Shown in pieces: positions 33,962-45,522 of a stretch of DNA of 64,000 nucleotides. Origin of the DNA: Paramarasmius palmivorus (lineage: Eukaryota; Basidiomycota; Agaricomycetes; Agaricales; Marasmiaceae); the NCBI GenBank assembly GCA_037176845.1, contig JAYKXP010000082.1, positions 124,001 through 188,000 of the forward strand, given 5' to 3'. How positions within the stretch are numbered: the first letter of the stretch is position 1; the number at the start of each line of letters is the position of its first letter. Below the pieces are notes generated by a model. That model saw only the letters and a list, made by a program, of their open reading frames with translations, did not search any database and was not told the DNA's origin. A program made the position numbers and the translations under genes.

Positions 33962-35366
33962 TCATGTTTCTTTCCTCCCAAGGCCCCGTTCTCCGCTACT
34001 CTCCAGAACCACATCAGTCCCAGTTTCAACTGTCGTCAGACTAAATTTTCGGATAGAGCCACGCGCAGGTTGACTTGTGAATCGTATATCTGTGAGCCTA
34101 CTTTGAAGGCTTTCGACGTTTCTGCCGAGCTTTGCTTGGACAATGACCAGTGTGGGCGGGCGCAATTGCCTAGTAATCATAATGTATATTAATGAGCAGT
34201 CTCTACATGGAGCAATCTGGCCACATACCGCTGATAACGTCTGAAATGCTATGAGATCCGCTGCCCTTTTCTCCAGGTACTGCATTGGTTAGAATTACAG
34301 TAACAATGCTGAAAAACGGATAGAGTAGACCAGATTCAAGGCTGCCGCATATGATCAGCGGATATCATGCTCGATTTTTCCAATCGACTTACATGATCCT
34401 TGAGACCGATTTGACCACTTTATCACTCCCGTGAACACCTTGAACTTGACATTGACGGTGTATCCACCAAATACGGCCAGCTGCAGATTTCAGCTGAGCG
34501 ACAAAACTGTGGGACACAGAGTACAACCTACCAGTCAACAATGTGATAAATACATTGGCAATGGCACTAGATATGTCGTAGACGAGAGAAAGATCGACTG
34601 AGTGCACGTAAAGTTCATAGTTTGCCATGACGCTCGAATCACTCAACCCGATCGATAGAAGAATACCGGCAACGAGACCAACACCTGAAACAGTACTATC
34701 AGCGACTCCGTAGCGATACCAAAATTGCGCGCGTACCATTACGGCACGCTGAAAATACAGCCAGGGGTATGGAAATCCGCTTTCTAGAGCTCCAGATCAA
34801 ATGGCATCGGTGAATCTGTAGATGAAACCCTGACTCGTACTGTGTATACTTGGCGATGACACATACAAGCATGATATCTACAGTAATGCTGAAGCATTCA
34901 CAGTGTCAGCGCTGAACCCGGGCCTCGTGCTATTGTTAAGAAACATACTTGAGGAGAACGCTAGAAACACGACCAGGTCCAAGTCGGTACCAGCACACAA
35001 GTCGCCACTGCAAGCGCACTCGTGGATAATATGAACATGATGACTATGAGCGAGAGATAGAGATTATGGTTGGCGCTGGACATGCCGCTGTTGTCCTTTT
35101 GGCGTTTGCGCATGAGAATCATGCATGTGCTGATAATAAGGATATATATCCCTATAAAGAAGTGGTCACTATACAGCATGATATTGAAGAGTAGTCTGAA
35201 TATACCATATTCAAAAGGCCAGGTCTAATGGCGGGTAATGATTGTTGTCAGTAGTAAAAAGAACAAATAGAGCCAAGGTACATACTGCCACAGTAACCGC
35301 CATCCGGACAATGATCTCTTCTTCAGAAAGAAAGGGAGAAAGCCAGGCAGGAATGGTTGAGGACAT
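33962..35366 (-). CDS. Multi-pass membrane protein, mushroom-specific
   Basis: The start is taken at 35366 (MSSTIPAWLSPFLSEEEIIV). An intron of about 60 bases joins it to a first membrane block around 35220-34990 with the hydrophobic segments FFIGIYILIISTCMIL and LYLSLIVIMFILSTSALAVA. Later blocks include VGLVAGILLSIGL and ISSAIANVFITLLTGRL (34.7-34.5 kb), then a soluble Ser/Thr-rich C terminus (34285-33962). This order of many helices and a loose cytoplasmic tail is typical of a large family of mushroom integral membrane proteins of unknown function that resemble seven-helix receptors. The exons between 34.95 and 34.74 kb are not resolved, and a frame break there cannot be excluded. Confidence 0.55.
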
Positions 35367-35517
35367 GGTATGGTGCAGCGAATCTCTACCTGTCTCCATC
35401 CTTCTTATACCAAACAGACGCGATTCATCATCCGGAATAAGTGTTAATGGCCTCGAAGGGGATGCCCATCGGTCATTATTACAGTGCCATGAACGGATGA
35501 ACTGGGGTAACAATCGG

Positions 35518-36016
35518 TTATCTCTGGGATAAAAAATGGTGTTGACCAGCCGATATGGATCTTCGTAAGATCGTCCAAGATCGTCCACCATATACGGCTG
35601 TGCGACTCCACCGCCAAGAGGTGAATGAGCGTATCATGGCATCAAATAATAGGCTACAGAAGAGAATTGCACGGCACCAAAACCACTGTCGTAATGGCGG
35701 CGTCGCCACCAATATGCGATATGAGGCGCAAGCGGCGGCCTGGTTGATCATATAGCCCAGAGCCAGGGCTATTATCTCCTTGGTAAACAGTACACCGTGT
35801 CGTGGTGGTACCATTAAGCGATAACAGTAAAAGATCTCCGTTCTGCTGCCTTGCTTTCTGAAGCTTCCATAAGAGCATTGTTGGTACGCGTGCTATTTCA
35901 TGACCTGTAGACGGGCCCATTTGGTTTCCTTCAGGATTCATGGGTTGAGGGATCGACATTAATGAACGTTCTGGGGTCGGTTTCGTGTATCCCCGTATTG
36001 CATTTCGGCTAAACAC
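35518..36016 (-). pseudogene. Possible fragment of a second membrane protein
   Basis: Minus-strand frames in this stretch include hydrophobic helices (EIIALALGYMINQ and FWCRAILFCSLLFDAMI). They sit just upstream of the intact-looking membrane gene that starts at 35366, and may be a broken tandem copy or 5' exons that I could not connect. There is no clean start or splice path. Support is weak. Confidence 0.25.
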
Positions 36017-36836
36017 GAGCTCCGATTCTGTTTGCCATCTTCAAACTGGGTGCTACTTACAATCTCATTGAAAGATGCTTGGCTGCTCGCATGAAATCAA
36101 CACACCTTGCATGTCCACCTAAGCCTACAGTATAATTTTCCCCTGGCTCGTAGGTACGATCTTAATCGAAACCTTGGGCTAGAGCGTTCGGCAATGACTG
36201 GGATCTTGAGGGCAGAATCGGGGCAGAAACCTAAAGATGTGGAGGAGGTTCAAAAGTTCCGTGCTACACGTCATACATGCCATTGTGAGGAAAGATGCCG
36301 TGTGAACTTTTTCGGACAACTTCTCTCCTCCCCCATGCCTGCTCAGTGTGCGCTTCCAAGTTCTTCGTATCGTCTTTGGGCACTCCTCTACAGTATACGG
36401 CAAAATAAATATGCGATTTACTCCTGTGAGGTAAGTGGGCCTATTCCTATTCTCCGTGGCAGGACACGTTAATTGACGCTAGCGCTTTTGCGCAGGAATC
36501 AAAGCATTTATTTCGATGAACATGTTGTATGTGATAGATCCTACCAGCTTCGGATAGGGTTCGACTACAAAAAACGCCCTAAACATCAGATGTGAGTTGT
36601 TGCCGGCTATTCCTGTCCTGGTTCTGATGTTCCAAATAAGTTTAGGACAGCTCAATTTATCGTTGGCGTTTTGAATAAGGACCTGAGCGCATGACTCATA
36701 GAGGAACTCGCTGTTCGTCTGCTCTCTTCGTCCACCAGTCACCTCCCGATTCTTCGAAACTCCGCCAGGCCATCTCAAATCCATCCTCTATTCCCCGTTT
36801 TTTGATCAACCGAATTATACCACCTCACGTGGCACT

Positions 36837-38755
36837 ATGGCTTTCAATCAGTCGAGCCAAATTCACATCCAGAGGGATGCGAATAACATTGTTTACGGGA
36901 ATCAGAGTAATTATAGTAATAATGACAACGACTCGCGACCAGGTAAGTATCAACTAGTATGTTCATTTCTTGATAACTCATCTCATTCCTCAGAAATCCT
37001 CCGCAATCTCGCCCAATACGCCGCTCCCAACACATGCTACGACTCTGAACAACGATTTCCTCCAAACTGTCACACAGGTACCCGTGTCCGGCTCATCGAA
37101 AAACTGAGCCATTGGATCGAGGACAGTTTCAACATCTTCCGCATGTTCTGGCTCTATGGCACTGCTGGGATAGGCAAGTCAGCAATCGCACAACATATCG
37201 CAGAAAAGTACGCTGGAACCAAACTCGCTGCAGCATTCTTTTTCTCGCGTAACGATTCCACACGAGACAAGATCAGACCGTTTGTGGCTAGCCTTGCCTA
37301 TCAGCTCTGCAACACCACTGACGATTCACCGCTCCGTTCGAAGATAATCGCTACCATTCGTCTTCCAAACATCCTGCGAAAGTCAGGCGAGGAAATTGAT
37401 TATAGAGACATGTGGCAGGGACATTTCGGAATCGGATGCGTCTCAGCGACTCGAAAAGGAACAGCCAAATCTTATCATTGTTGATGGTCTCGAAGAATGT
37501 GCGGAGAAGAGAGGGTATTGGGAATCATTCGAAGATTCATTGTTACTCCTTGTCCGTGGATTATTCTCGTGTGCAGCCGTCCAGAGCCTCATATCCGAGA
37601 TCGCCTTACCCGCAGAGACTTTAGCAGATACCTGGAAGTCTTCGACATAAACACACTGGACACCATCAACTGGGATATTCGATTATACCTCGTCGATCAG
37701 TTCGTTGCGCTTCGAGAAAAGCATTGGCGTGTCTTGGGACACGAAGACTCCTCCTCGTGGCCTGGTGACCTTGCCATTCATCAGCTCGTTGACAGAGCTG
37801 ATGGCCAGTTCATTTTCGCAGTCACAGTCGTCACGTATCTTGATACCGATGATGAGCTGCCTCAGGATCGTCTGGATACGATTATGCGTATATATACCGA
37901 CGCAGGATCAGAATCCCCTTATTCGGCATTGGATGCGTTCGTTATACCATCAGATCCTATCGTCTTGTCACAAGTGGGAGAGGGTACAAGGAATCTTCCG
38001 CCTTTTGGTCACCCCCATCAACCTCTTCAAGGTGGCGAGCGCAGTGATACCTTTGTTTTGGCGTTCTCCAAAATTCATCTCCTTACTCTTGAATATCCAA
38101 GAGCACGTACTAGTAGCCCTTCCCCTTCGGTTGCATTCTGTTATCTTACTCCAGACAATGCAGGATAAGAGTGGCAGGCCATGGCATTCGGTAGTCCTGG
38201 CTTATCAAAGTTGTGAATTGATGATTGTTGCACTTCTTGCTCCCGAAGACGATGCTGATGTGGCGATGAGACAGCGAGAGCAGGCGAAGAAGATTCGCGA
38301 AAGGTTCAAGAGTGCACGTCCATCTTGACAATCACGGGTATTGTCATCGCTCATGCTTCGTTTTCGAAGTTCCTCTCCGATTCAAATCGCTCCAAGCCGT
38401 TTCATATCCCGAAAATGACCGTTCCAGAGTATTGCGATTGTGTGGCCACCGCTCTAGTTCGCGAGCTATCGGCCTTTGCAATATCTTATCCCCTTTACTA
38501 TCCACGGTCGTTCACTGATGCTTTGTCACTGTGGTTCGAGATGCTGTGGCATGCCGAGGGCTTTATCAGGTTCTCATGCGAGTCATGGGAACGCTACTGT
38601 TTAGAAGTAGATTCGCCAAGTGCTAATCTACTTTGCAATGGATATCTACCCTGTGATAGCGATCAAAAGGGGCCTACCCTTGAAGAGGGAGAGGATTATT
38701 CAATGGGCCAAGATATTGGTTCTGTCGTTACGCTATCAACAAGAATGCTCTGATA
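36837..38755 (+). pseudogene. NACHT-type NLR-like gene, frameshifted
   Basis: It begins at ATG 36837 with a polar Asn/Gln-rich start (QSSQIHIQRDANNIVYGNQS) of the kind that precedes NACHT domains in mushrooms. A GT-AG intron (about 36942-36992) follows, then the NACHT core: FWLYGTAGIGKSAIAQHIAE (Walker A), FFFSRNDSTRDK, then IIVDGLEECAE (Walker B) in a shifted frame, and CSRPEPHIRD (sensor) in a third frame. Further on, LLVTPINLF and ASFSKFLSDSNRSKPFHI match the usual C-terminal part. At least three frame changes, near 37410, 37505 and 37940, do not coincide with usable introns, so I call it a pseudogene. Such proteins are STAND NTPases linked to nonself recognition and cell death in fungi (family knowledge). 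Confidence 0.7.
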
Positions 38756-39064
38756 ACTCGTACTACCTAGGGCTGAACAACCCAAGCCTACAGACCTTCA
38801 TAGAAGACCTGGAAGATTCAAATTTCAAATCAGGAGCTGTGCGTTACATTTGCTTCGATGAGCATTTCCAAGTCGCGATTATCAGTGCTTTCCGATGCAT
38901 TTATGTTCGAACGGAGGCTATACTGTCTTGGTAGCGGCCTGACCGACTTTCAGCGCCGCGTTGTTGGGGATCTCACAGGCTCCGACGAGGGTAGATGTTT
39001 GGTGCTGCGGAATCGAGCGGTCAAAGGTGCGGTGCGGTGCCAGGGGATACTCTCGGAAGATTGG

Positions 39065-39072
39065 GGCAAGCG
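39065..39072. repeat. Left target-site duplication of the hAT-like element
   Basis: The eight bases GGCAAGCG stand directly before the left terminal repeat at 39073. The same eight bases follow the right terminal repeat at 40238-40245. Confidence 0.85.
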
Positions 39073-40237
39073 CAAGGGGTGTTCACCGGGGTATTCGGTA
39101 ATATCAACTGGTCGAGAGGGGTCGTGCGAACTTAGGGCGGCAGGCTAGCGGCAACAATTACGCGCGGCCTCGGCTTCACTCGAATCTTCATCAAACTGTG
39201 TTCTACTCTTTTTGCTAGGGCATTGTAGTCCCGCCGAGTGATCGGATGTATTCTCCTTCGGGCCTCTTCTGTTCTCAGTTTCAGTCACAGAGTCACCCTT
39301 CGCTGCCAGGTCCGCCTTAAACACTTCAGTATCATTACTGGCATATCAAATTTCAATTAACAAGAACAAGAACATGGTTTTCTAGGTATTTCTGCGACGC
39401 TCCGTGAAACGAAGAAGTTGTTCATTGACGTAGATTGAGATATCAACTGCAAGGCGTGGAGGTTTAGTATCATCAGGTTGGAGATCTCGATGAAGAGTGA
39501 GAAGGTGCGCGATTGCCGTGAATTTCCGAAATGTGCTGCTAAATTAGAATGTTTGTGCGATAGAGGTTCCTCGAGTCTATGTAGACAATATCAGTAGGGA
39601 TGTGAATCGATTCACGCAATTAATATTCGATTTTCAGGACTTCCAACGACGAGTCATCCGAAGCGGAGACCAAGCGGAGACATGAAGTAGGTGACCTTGA
39701 GGTGTCCACTGACATGCTTGAAATCCTGGCAATGAGCTCCGACGATGAGTAATGGAATTTCTTTCAGTAATTTCCTGGGTGGGATACTGTGAGTTGTTGC
39801 TGAATGAAATCGAAGGTTCACCGATCTGACATGCCCACTGCTCTTTGACATTTGAATGGGCGTATAACAACGCGGCCTCCTCGGGTTGCACATATGATAC
39901 TACCGCCACCTGAATATATGCCCTTCTCAAGTTCAAAAGTACTTCGGCTTGCTTCTACCACTCTGAATTCTCCAAACGCGTTACCTTAAGATTGTATGAG
40001 ACATTCAATCTGCCCAAGTTATATTGAGCCCATAACGCGGCTATGTTACCAATAATGAATTGTTATAAGACTCTCCGAGCCGGACAATACGCTATCGACA
40101 CACTAGAGAACTAGTACTAGTTATGCCGTCTCTGAGCCGATTCTGATACCCGAGAGCGCCGATGAGGTGCCGCTGTAGATTCGCACGACCCCTCTCGACC
40201 AGTTGATATTACCGAATACCCCGGTGAACACCCCTTG
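39073..40237. mobile_element. Non-autonomous hAT-like element, 58-base perfect terminal inverted repeats
   Basis: The first 58 bases (39073-39130, beginning CAAGGGGTGTTCACCGGGG) and the reverse complement of the last 58 (40180-40237) agree at every position by eye. An 8-base duplication GGCAAGCG flanks the element. Eight-base duplications and ends of the type CA(A/G)GGGTG are characteristic of the hAT superfamily. The 1165-base element has no transposase frame, so it would need an enzyme made elsewhere. Perfect ends point to recent insertion. A weaker likeness between the arms goes on for about 24 bases inward. It lies just downstream of the NACHT pseudogene. Confidence 0.88.
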
Positions 40238-40245
40238 GGCAAGCG
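40238..40245. repeat. Right target-site duplication of the hAT-like element
   Basis: GGCAAGCG, the same as 39065-39072, in the same orientation, directly after the right terminal repeat. Confidence 0.85.
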
Positions 40246-41774
40246 GTATCAGGTATACCGCTATATTGTTGATAGAAGATATCAAGAACGATACTCGTGT
40301 AAATCTATCGAGATTTCAAGGCTTCGAGTAAGCACTCTGGCCTTGTATATCTAGGAGAATGATCTAGCACACCTAATAGCATCAATGAGGAAACGTATAG
40401 GTGCCCCTTCCCTTGAATTCCCAGATGAAGGGTTCAGACTCATCGAGGCCGCCAAGCAAGATGATTTCCGCGCTGGTCCGCCTTCTTCCCCAGATTCTGA
40501 TGGGTCGTTGCTATATTGGGATGCTGAAGGCTGAATGCCCCGGCCGAAGCATAAGGAAGTGCAAGGAGAACCTGCTCTGACTGTTCATTCGTTCAGGTCT
40601 ACGTGTTCATCCCGATGAGTTTACTACATTTATTTCATGCGCTAGCCAGGCGAAATGATTAGTTTCGGAGGCTCGTAGCCGAACCTACAACGACCGCCAA
40701 TTATCAACCGCGACCATGCACCTCCGGTCTTTAGATCGTTCAGGCATGTAGAGGAAGGTGAAGCACCCGTGTACTTTTGAATGAACTATGTTCTGTAATT
40801 TAGCGCGTGTGGTATATACAAGTTGAGATTACTGTAAAATTATCGTGCAACGAACTACGATACGATTGAGGGCGCGTGTCTTACATCTCCATCCAACACC
40901 CCTATGTGGGAAAGAAGCGATTATGCGGGAAGTCCAAATTCACGAAGCTAACCAATGGTCCTTGAGCAACTCCTCCGCTGAGAATCTATCCGTCGGACGC
41001 CAGGCTCCCGGAGATACTGTTCACGGTGCTCCATCGTTGTGGTGACAAAGAGCGGCGAGGCTGTCAAAAAGGCGAAGACCTGGATGGGTAACTCCAACGA
41101 GAATGTAAGCTGGAGACATGTCATGTAACAGGATAAACATATGTCAACATTTTCGATCCACGGTCTACGAAACATCAAAGAAAGAGAGGGGTAACATCGT
41201 TAGTCGTCAACAATCTATGAGTGTCCAAGGTCGCAAAGTTTTGTTTAAATTTGGCGTCGGGGCTAGACACGAGGATCAGGATTTCGGATTCAACTAGTAG
41301 TTTCATAGTCATGAGAAGGAACACAATATTAAATAACAGAGTGTATTGACCACGCTGGGGGTAAACAAAATACCGCAGTGTCGGGGTCGTTTTGAAGATT
41401 AGGAGAAAGCGCCTTCTCGTCGACCTTTTCTTTGGCTGTTCAATTCGGAGTGTGTTACCAGCAGAGCGCTATTGTATTACATTGAGCGCTGCAGCGGTAC
41501 ATGTTCTACAAAAATCAGCCATAGACCTTTTCTTCTTATACCGAATAATACATGATCAACGAATATCGCTAAGTTCTCCAACCAATTCGTTCAAGAATGC
41601 AGCATCCTCCTGTCCAAGGTAATTGTGTTTCCTAGCCATCAAAACTTCCATCTTCTGTCCATTCTGAGCGTTGTGTGCCGGCCCCCGCAGTTAGCGGGTC
41701 GCTCTAGCGATTGGCATCGCCCGTAATATGGAGCATCTAAACGTGGCCCATAAGCAAGGAGCCGCAGATACACT
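40246..41774. other. Intergenic region, no supported gene
   Basis: About 1.5 kb between the hAT-like element and the next F-box relic. Open frames are short (66-80 codons), overlap on both strands and show no family likeness. Nothing else is seen. Confidence 0.35.
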
Positions 41775-43070
41775 CAATATCCGACTCGACGTCCGAAAAA
41801 GACTATTGTGGGCTCCGATAAAAAGACAGATGAATGGACGGCGAAACGACGGTGCTCGAACGTGTAGGCCTGCAATTGCATTCCAATTCGTCGACAGAAC
41901 CCAGGTCGGTATGATAAGCCCCGAGAGAAACATGTGTGCTGTCCCGGTACCGGTCCTCGACGTCGATGTGAAGTGTCTTCATAATCCTGGGTTGTTCCGC
42001 TGGACGAATAATCAGGTTCCAAAGTATCGGGTGAGAGAACTCATGACAACCTCGAAGATGTAGTGTTTCGACAGAATGCATGGGCAGCGAATCAAAGATG
42101 CCCAGATCCTCCTCCACATCCGCGAGATTGCTGTCGGTCCCACTGTAGCGTGATATGGATGGATGGCGCAGGTATTGCGACGAGGTTGAGGCTATATTCG
42201 AACGCGTCCTCATTCCAAGCGTCGAAAGTGAGGCGAGGTGCGTTATCCGAGGACAGGAAGTCAATGAGAAGGGTCTTAACGTTTCGAGGCTTCCCTGTCC
42301 CTCCATGGGATCCCATAGATGACGAATAGGCCAGGTAGATCCCAGGAGAGAAAGGAGAGAAAGGCCGGGTCGATATCGTCTTGTTCGATAGCGCAAGAGA
42401 GGCTCAAGACGGTCGTTTCCGCAAACGCGATGTCATTGAACACTCCTTCGCATCCACCAATGTTATCTATAAGGCGAAGCTCGCGTAATCTGGGAAGCGA
42501 GATTTCTTTGAGACGGTTCATACCGCCAGGGAAGATATAGTTTAGAGCAAGCAATTCCAGCTTCGGCATGGCACGAGGTACACGCAAAAGCTGCTTGGTT
42601 GTTGTTGGTATGCTCGTTATCGAACAGCTCAAGATGAGCCAGGTTCGATAGAAGCGTTGAGTACCTTGACAAGTAGGAGAGGTGCGTTGTGAGCAATGAA
42701 GTCGTGGCGGAGATCGAGCATGGGATAGTTACATGGACAAGTGCCCAAGCCGGAAGAGCTGCCGTTGTGAGCTCTCTATCGGACAGGTATATGTCCAGAG
42801 AAGTGCGAATTCGAGGGCAATAAGACGCCAACGACGACAGACATGAGTGATATATAGCCACTTCAAGCCATCACATATGTGTAGAATCGGGAGATGAGTT
42901 CGTTTTAGCGCGACCGGGAACAGTAGCACTGGTTTTCGGCAGCCGAGTTAGCAAAGACAGCGAAACCTTCTAAACAGTGATGTCCAGAAAGATCTCTTGA
43001 ATGCCTTCGCTGGGGTAGCGTTGAAGATCGTTGAAGATGAGAACGAGTGTATCGGGTGTCGCGATGCCCA
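41775..43070 (-). pseudogene. F-box/LRR pseudogene
   Basis: Coding likeness runs on the minus strand from about 43070 downwards. The start MGIATPDTLVLIFNDLQRYP ends in a stop, then a second frame carries LKWLYITHVCRRWRLIALEF (the second half of an F-box). After further changes come leucine-rich blocks: LELLALNYIFPGGMNRLKEI and LPRLRELRLIDNIG (42632-42276), NVKTLLIDFLSS (42316-42092) and SVETLHLRGCHEF (about 42090-41775). The blocks keep the right order but change frame at least three times, and the changes near 42300 and 42095 have no room for an intron. The intact F-box gene at 43810-45522 lies next to it in the opposite direction. Confidence 0.6.
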
Positions 43071-43809
43071 TCTACGCTACGAGTTCTGTCATATGTTGGT
43101 GGATGTCTAGCGTCTCCAAGAAACGACGAAGAACACACAACATATGGGTTCCTCGAGAACACAAAAACACATCGGCATCATCTTTCCAGTATCTCCCTAA
43201 GATAAGCTGCGCAATCAACAGTACTCGTAAAGCGGCGGTATTGAAGCGTGTATGCATCGTATCGTCCCTCATTCTTCTTTGTGCCTTCTAGAGCATTTGT
43301 TGGGACCTAGAAGTGGAAAGCGGTCAGTAGATACAGAGTAGAGAACACGAGATTGACATACCTCGTTGAGAGGTCCCAAAAAGAGAACCTACCCTGATAG
43401 CAGGACACTCCAAGGCAGAGCGGGCCGGCGATATCAACGTTTGGTTGGGATGCCATCTGTGCAGAACGCACGATATGGACTTTTGCTCCTAATATGTCAC
43501 GAGTCGCCTGAACATAATATTCGGACGTGGTGCTATAGGACATCCAAAGCTGAGCACAAAATCGTCTATCAAGAAAAAAGTGTAAACTCACCACTTTCCC
43601 AATGATGATTCTTGACGTTCGGATCCTCTAGACTATGACAGAATCTTTCTCTGGTTTCGGAAACAGCTTGAGAGGTGTCTAAGTAGGTGAGAACAAGCAG
43701 GATGAGAGACTGAGTGATGGTCCAGGATCAAGATCGCGACGCGTCGGGCGCCGAGTAAAAGTTGGTTCAATTACTCAATCAGCGGAAGAAAACTCTGTCT
43801 GTCCCGACC

Positions 43810-45522
43810 ATGACCACGAATGCCACCGATGAAGGTACGCCATGGGTCAGTTGAGTGGGTCTGCGACGCTAATACACAGGACTATCAGTAGCATCTGATG
43901 AACCTACAGTTATGCATCTTCAATTCTCCAGCCCACTTCAATCAAAGTTTCCAAATGAACTCATCTCGGTGATGCTAACACACCTTGATACTGGCGACGC
44001 GAAGGATCTACTGTCGGCAACGTGGGTATGTAGGAAGTGGAGAATAGCTGCGTTGTCCACCCCGTCATTATGGACCCGGATTGACCTCAAGTCACCGTCT
44101 CTCGTGCAACTATTCTTGGACAGAGCGGGATCGTTACCTCTTCAGTTGGAGCTTTCGGAGGCAGATGGATATCAAGAAACCGAGGAAGACTTCATCGCAC
44201 ATATTCTCATCACAATTGCCACTCACCTCGATCGTATGTCCTCACTAGACATCGCCATGTCTCCTCAAAGCATCGACATCCTGAACATCTTGGCGGAACG
44301 TGCGCAGGTGGAACCGCTTCAATCCTTTAGGAACCTTCGCATTGTCTGTGCCCACCAGCCATTGGAGGAATGCGTTGGGGAGATTGACTTTCACTGCCCT
44401 ATTATCGACCTCAACTTTCCATCGCCTTTATTCGGGGCAACTTTGCCGAGTCTAACGAAGCTAGAGATTAGCTTGCCTATGGTCTACCAGTGGACCTCGT
44501 CATTCCAAGGATCAATGGCATCATTATCGTTCCTTTCTCTGACCCACTGCCAATTAGCCAACCACGGTCACGATGCCACCCGTCCTGCCATGGTAGACCT
44601 CCTCCGGGTTCTGGCATCAGCACCTCTTTTAGAGTCGCTGGTACTTGGTGGAGTGATCCCAGCATGTAGCACTGTTTCTCTTCCACCCCCGTTGGAAATG
44701 CAGGCGCTATCCAGCCTCAAAATCTTCGGAGCAACGTCTTTGCAATGCACTCAACTAGTCGAGTGCCTCGTCATGTCCCGGCTCGTCGCCTTCGAAGCCG
44801 AGTGCTTTCATACAGAGTCAGATTGGTGTGAAGATGACTCAGGTTATAAAACCTCGGGGTTGATTCTCCTATTGAAGAAGATACCAGTGCATGTAACGAA
44901 TTCAGGACTCACTCAACTAGACGTAGAGGTCAGCAGAATGGTCATTTCTGGTCTCGCTAGATGTGAGATGTCCTTGAGGGCAAGTCATCCTGAAAATACA
45001 CCTCCAGCGGTAACTTTGAAGATGACGTGGGTCGAAAATGGAGAACACATGTCTTTGATGGACATTGCAACCACGATGAGGAGCTCCTTGGCATGTTTTG
45101 ACTGGAATGCCTTGACTTATCTCAAGCTGAAGACCACTGGGAACTACTCATCGATTGATGCACTAGTTGACATCTGTGTGGAACTCTCGGGATTAACGGA
45201 CCTCGTCGTGGCTGGTAGCTGCGTTCCCATTTTCCTCCGACGGCTGGGTTCAGTTACCCAGAGAGATATGCCGTTTCCCTCGCTGGCGAGGCTGACTTTG
45301 GACCACATCAACATTGCACTATTTGGATGCAAACCTCGATTGTACATGACCCTTGGGGATCGCATATACGGTCATGGACAATTGAAGAGCCTCACCTTGG
45401 GATCGGGCTGCATTAACCATTGTGATAGGGAGTGGATCGACAGTCTGGAGAGCCGACTGAGTGAAGGGGTGGAAGTTCTGCCAGGGGACTATGCTTCTTC
45501 ATACATGGGGTTCAGGTCTTGA
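43810..45522 (+). CDS. F-box/LRR protein, intact
   Basis: A short first exon (43810-43834) joins by an intron (43835-43879) in phase to one long exon ending at 45522, giving 555 residues. An alternative start inside the long exon, at 43912, would give 536. The F-box lies at about residues 29-80 (SKFPNELISVMLTHLDTG, VCRKWRIAALSTPSLW). Leucine-rich repeats follow (LLESLVLGGVIP, SLARLTLDHINI). Such proteins link Skp1 of an SCF ubiquitin ligase with a target bound by the repeats; the target is unknown. The frame is clean throughout, in contrast to the neighbouring relic at 41775-43070. Confidence 0.85.

Noticed and set aside
39634..39936. Frame of 100 codons inside the hAT-like element as a transposase
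   Set aside because: Too short, with no hAT dimerisation or catalytic motif; overlapping frames suggest chance.
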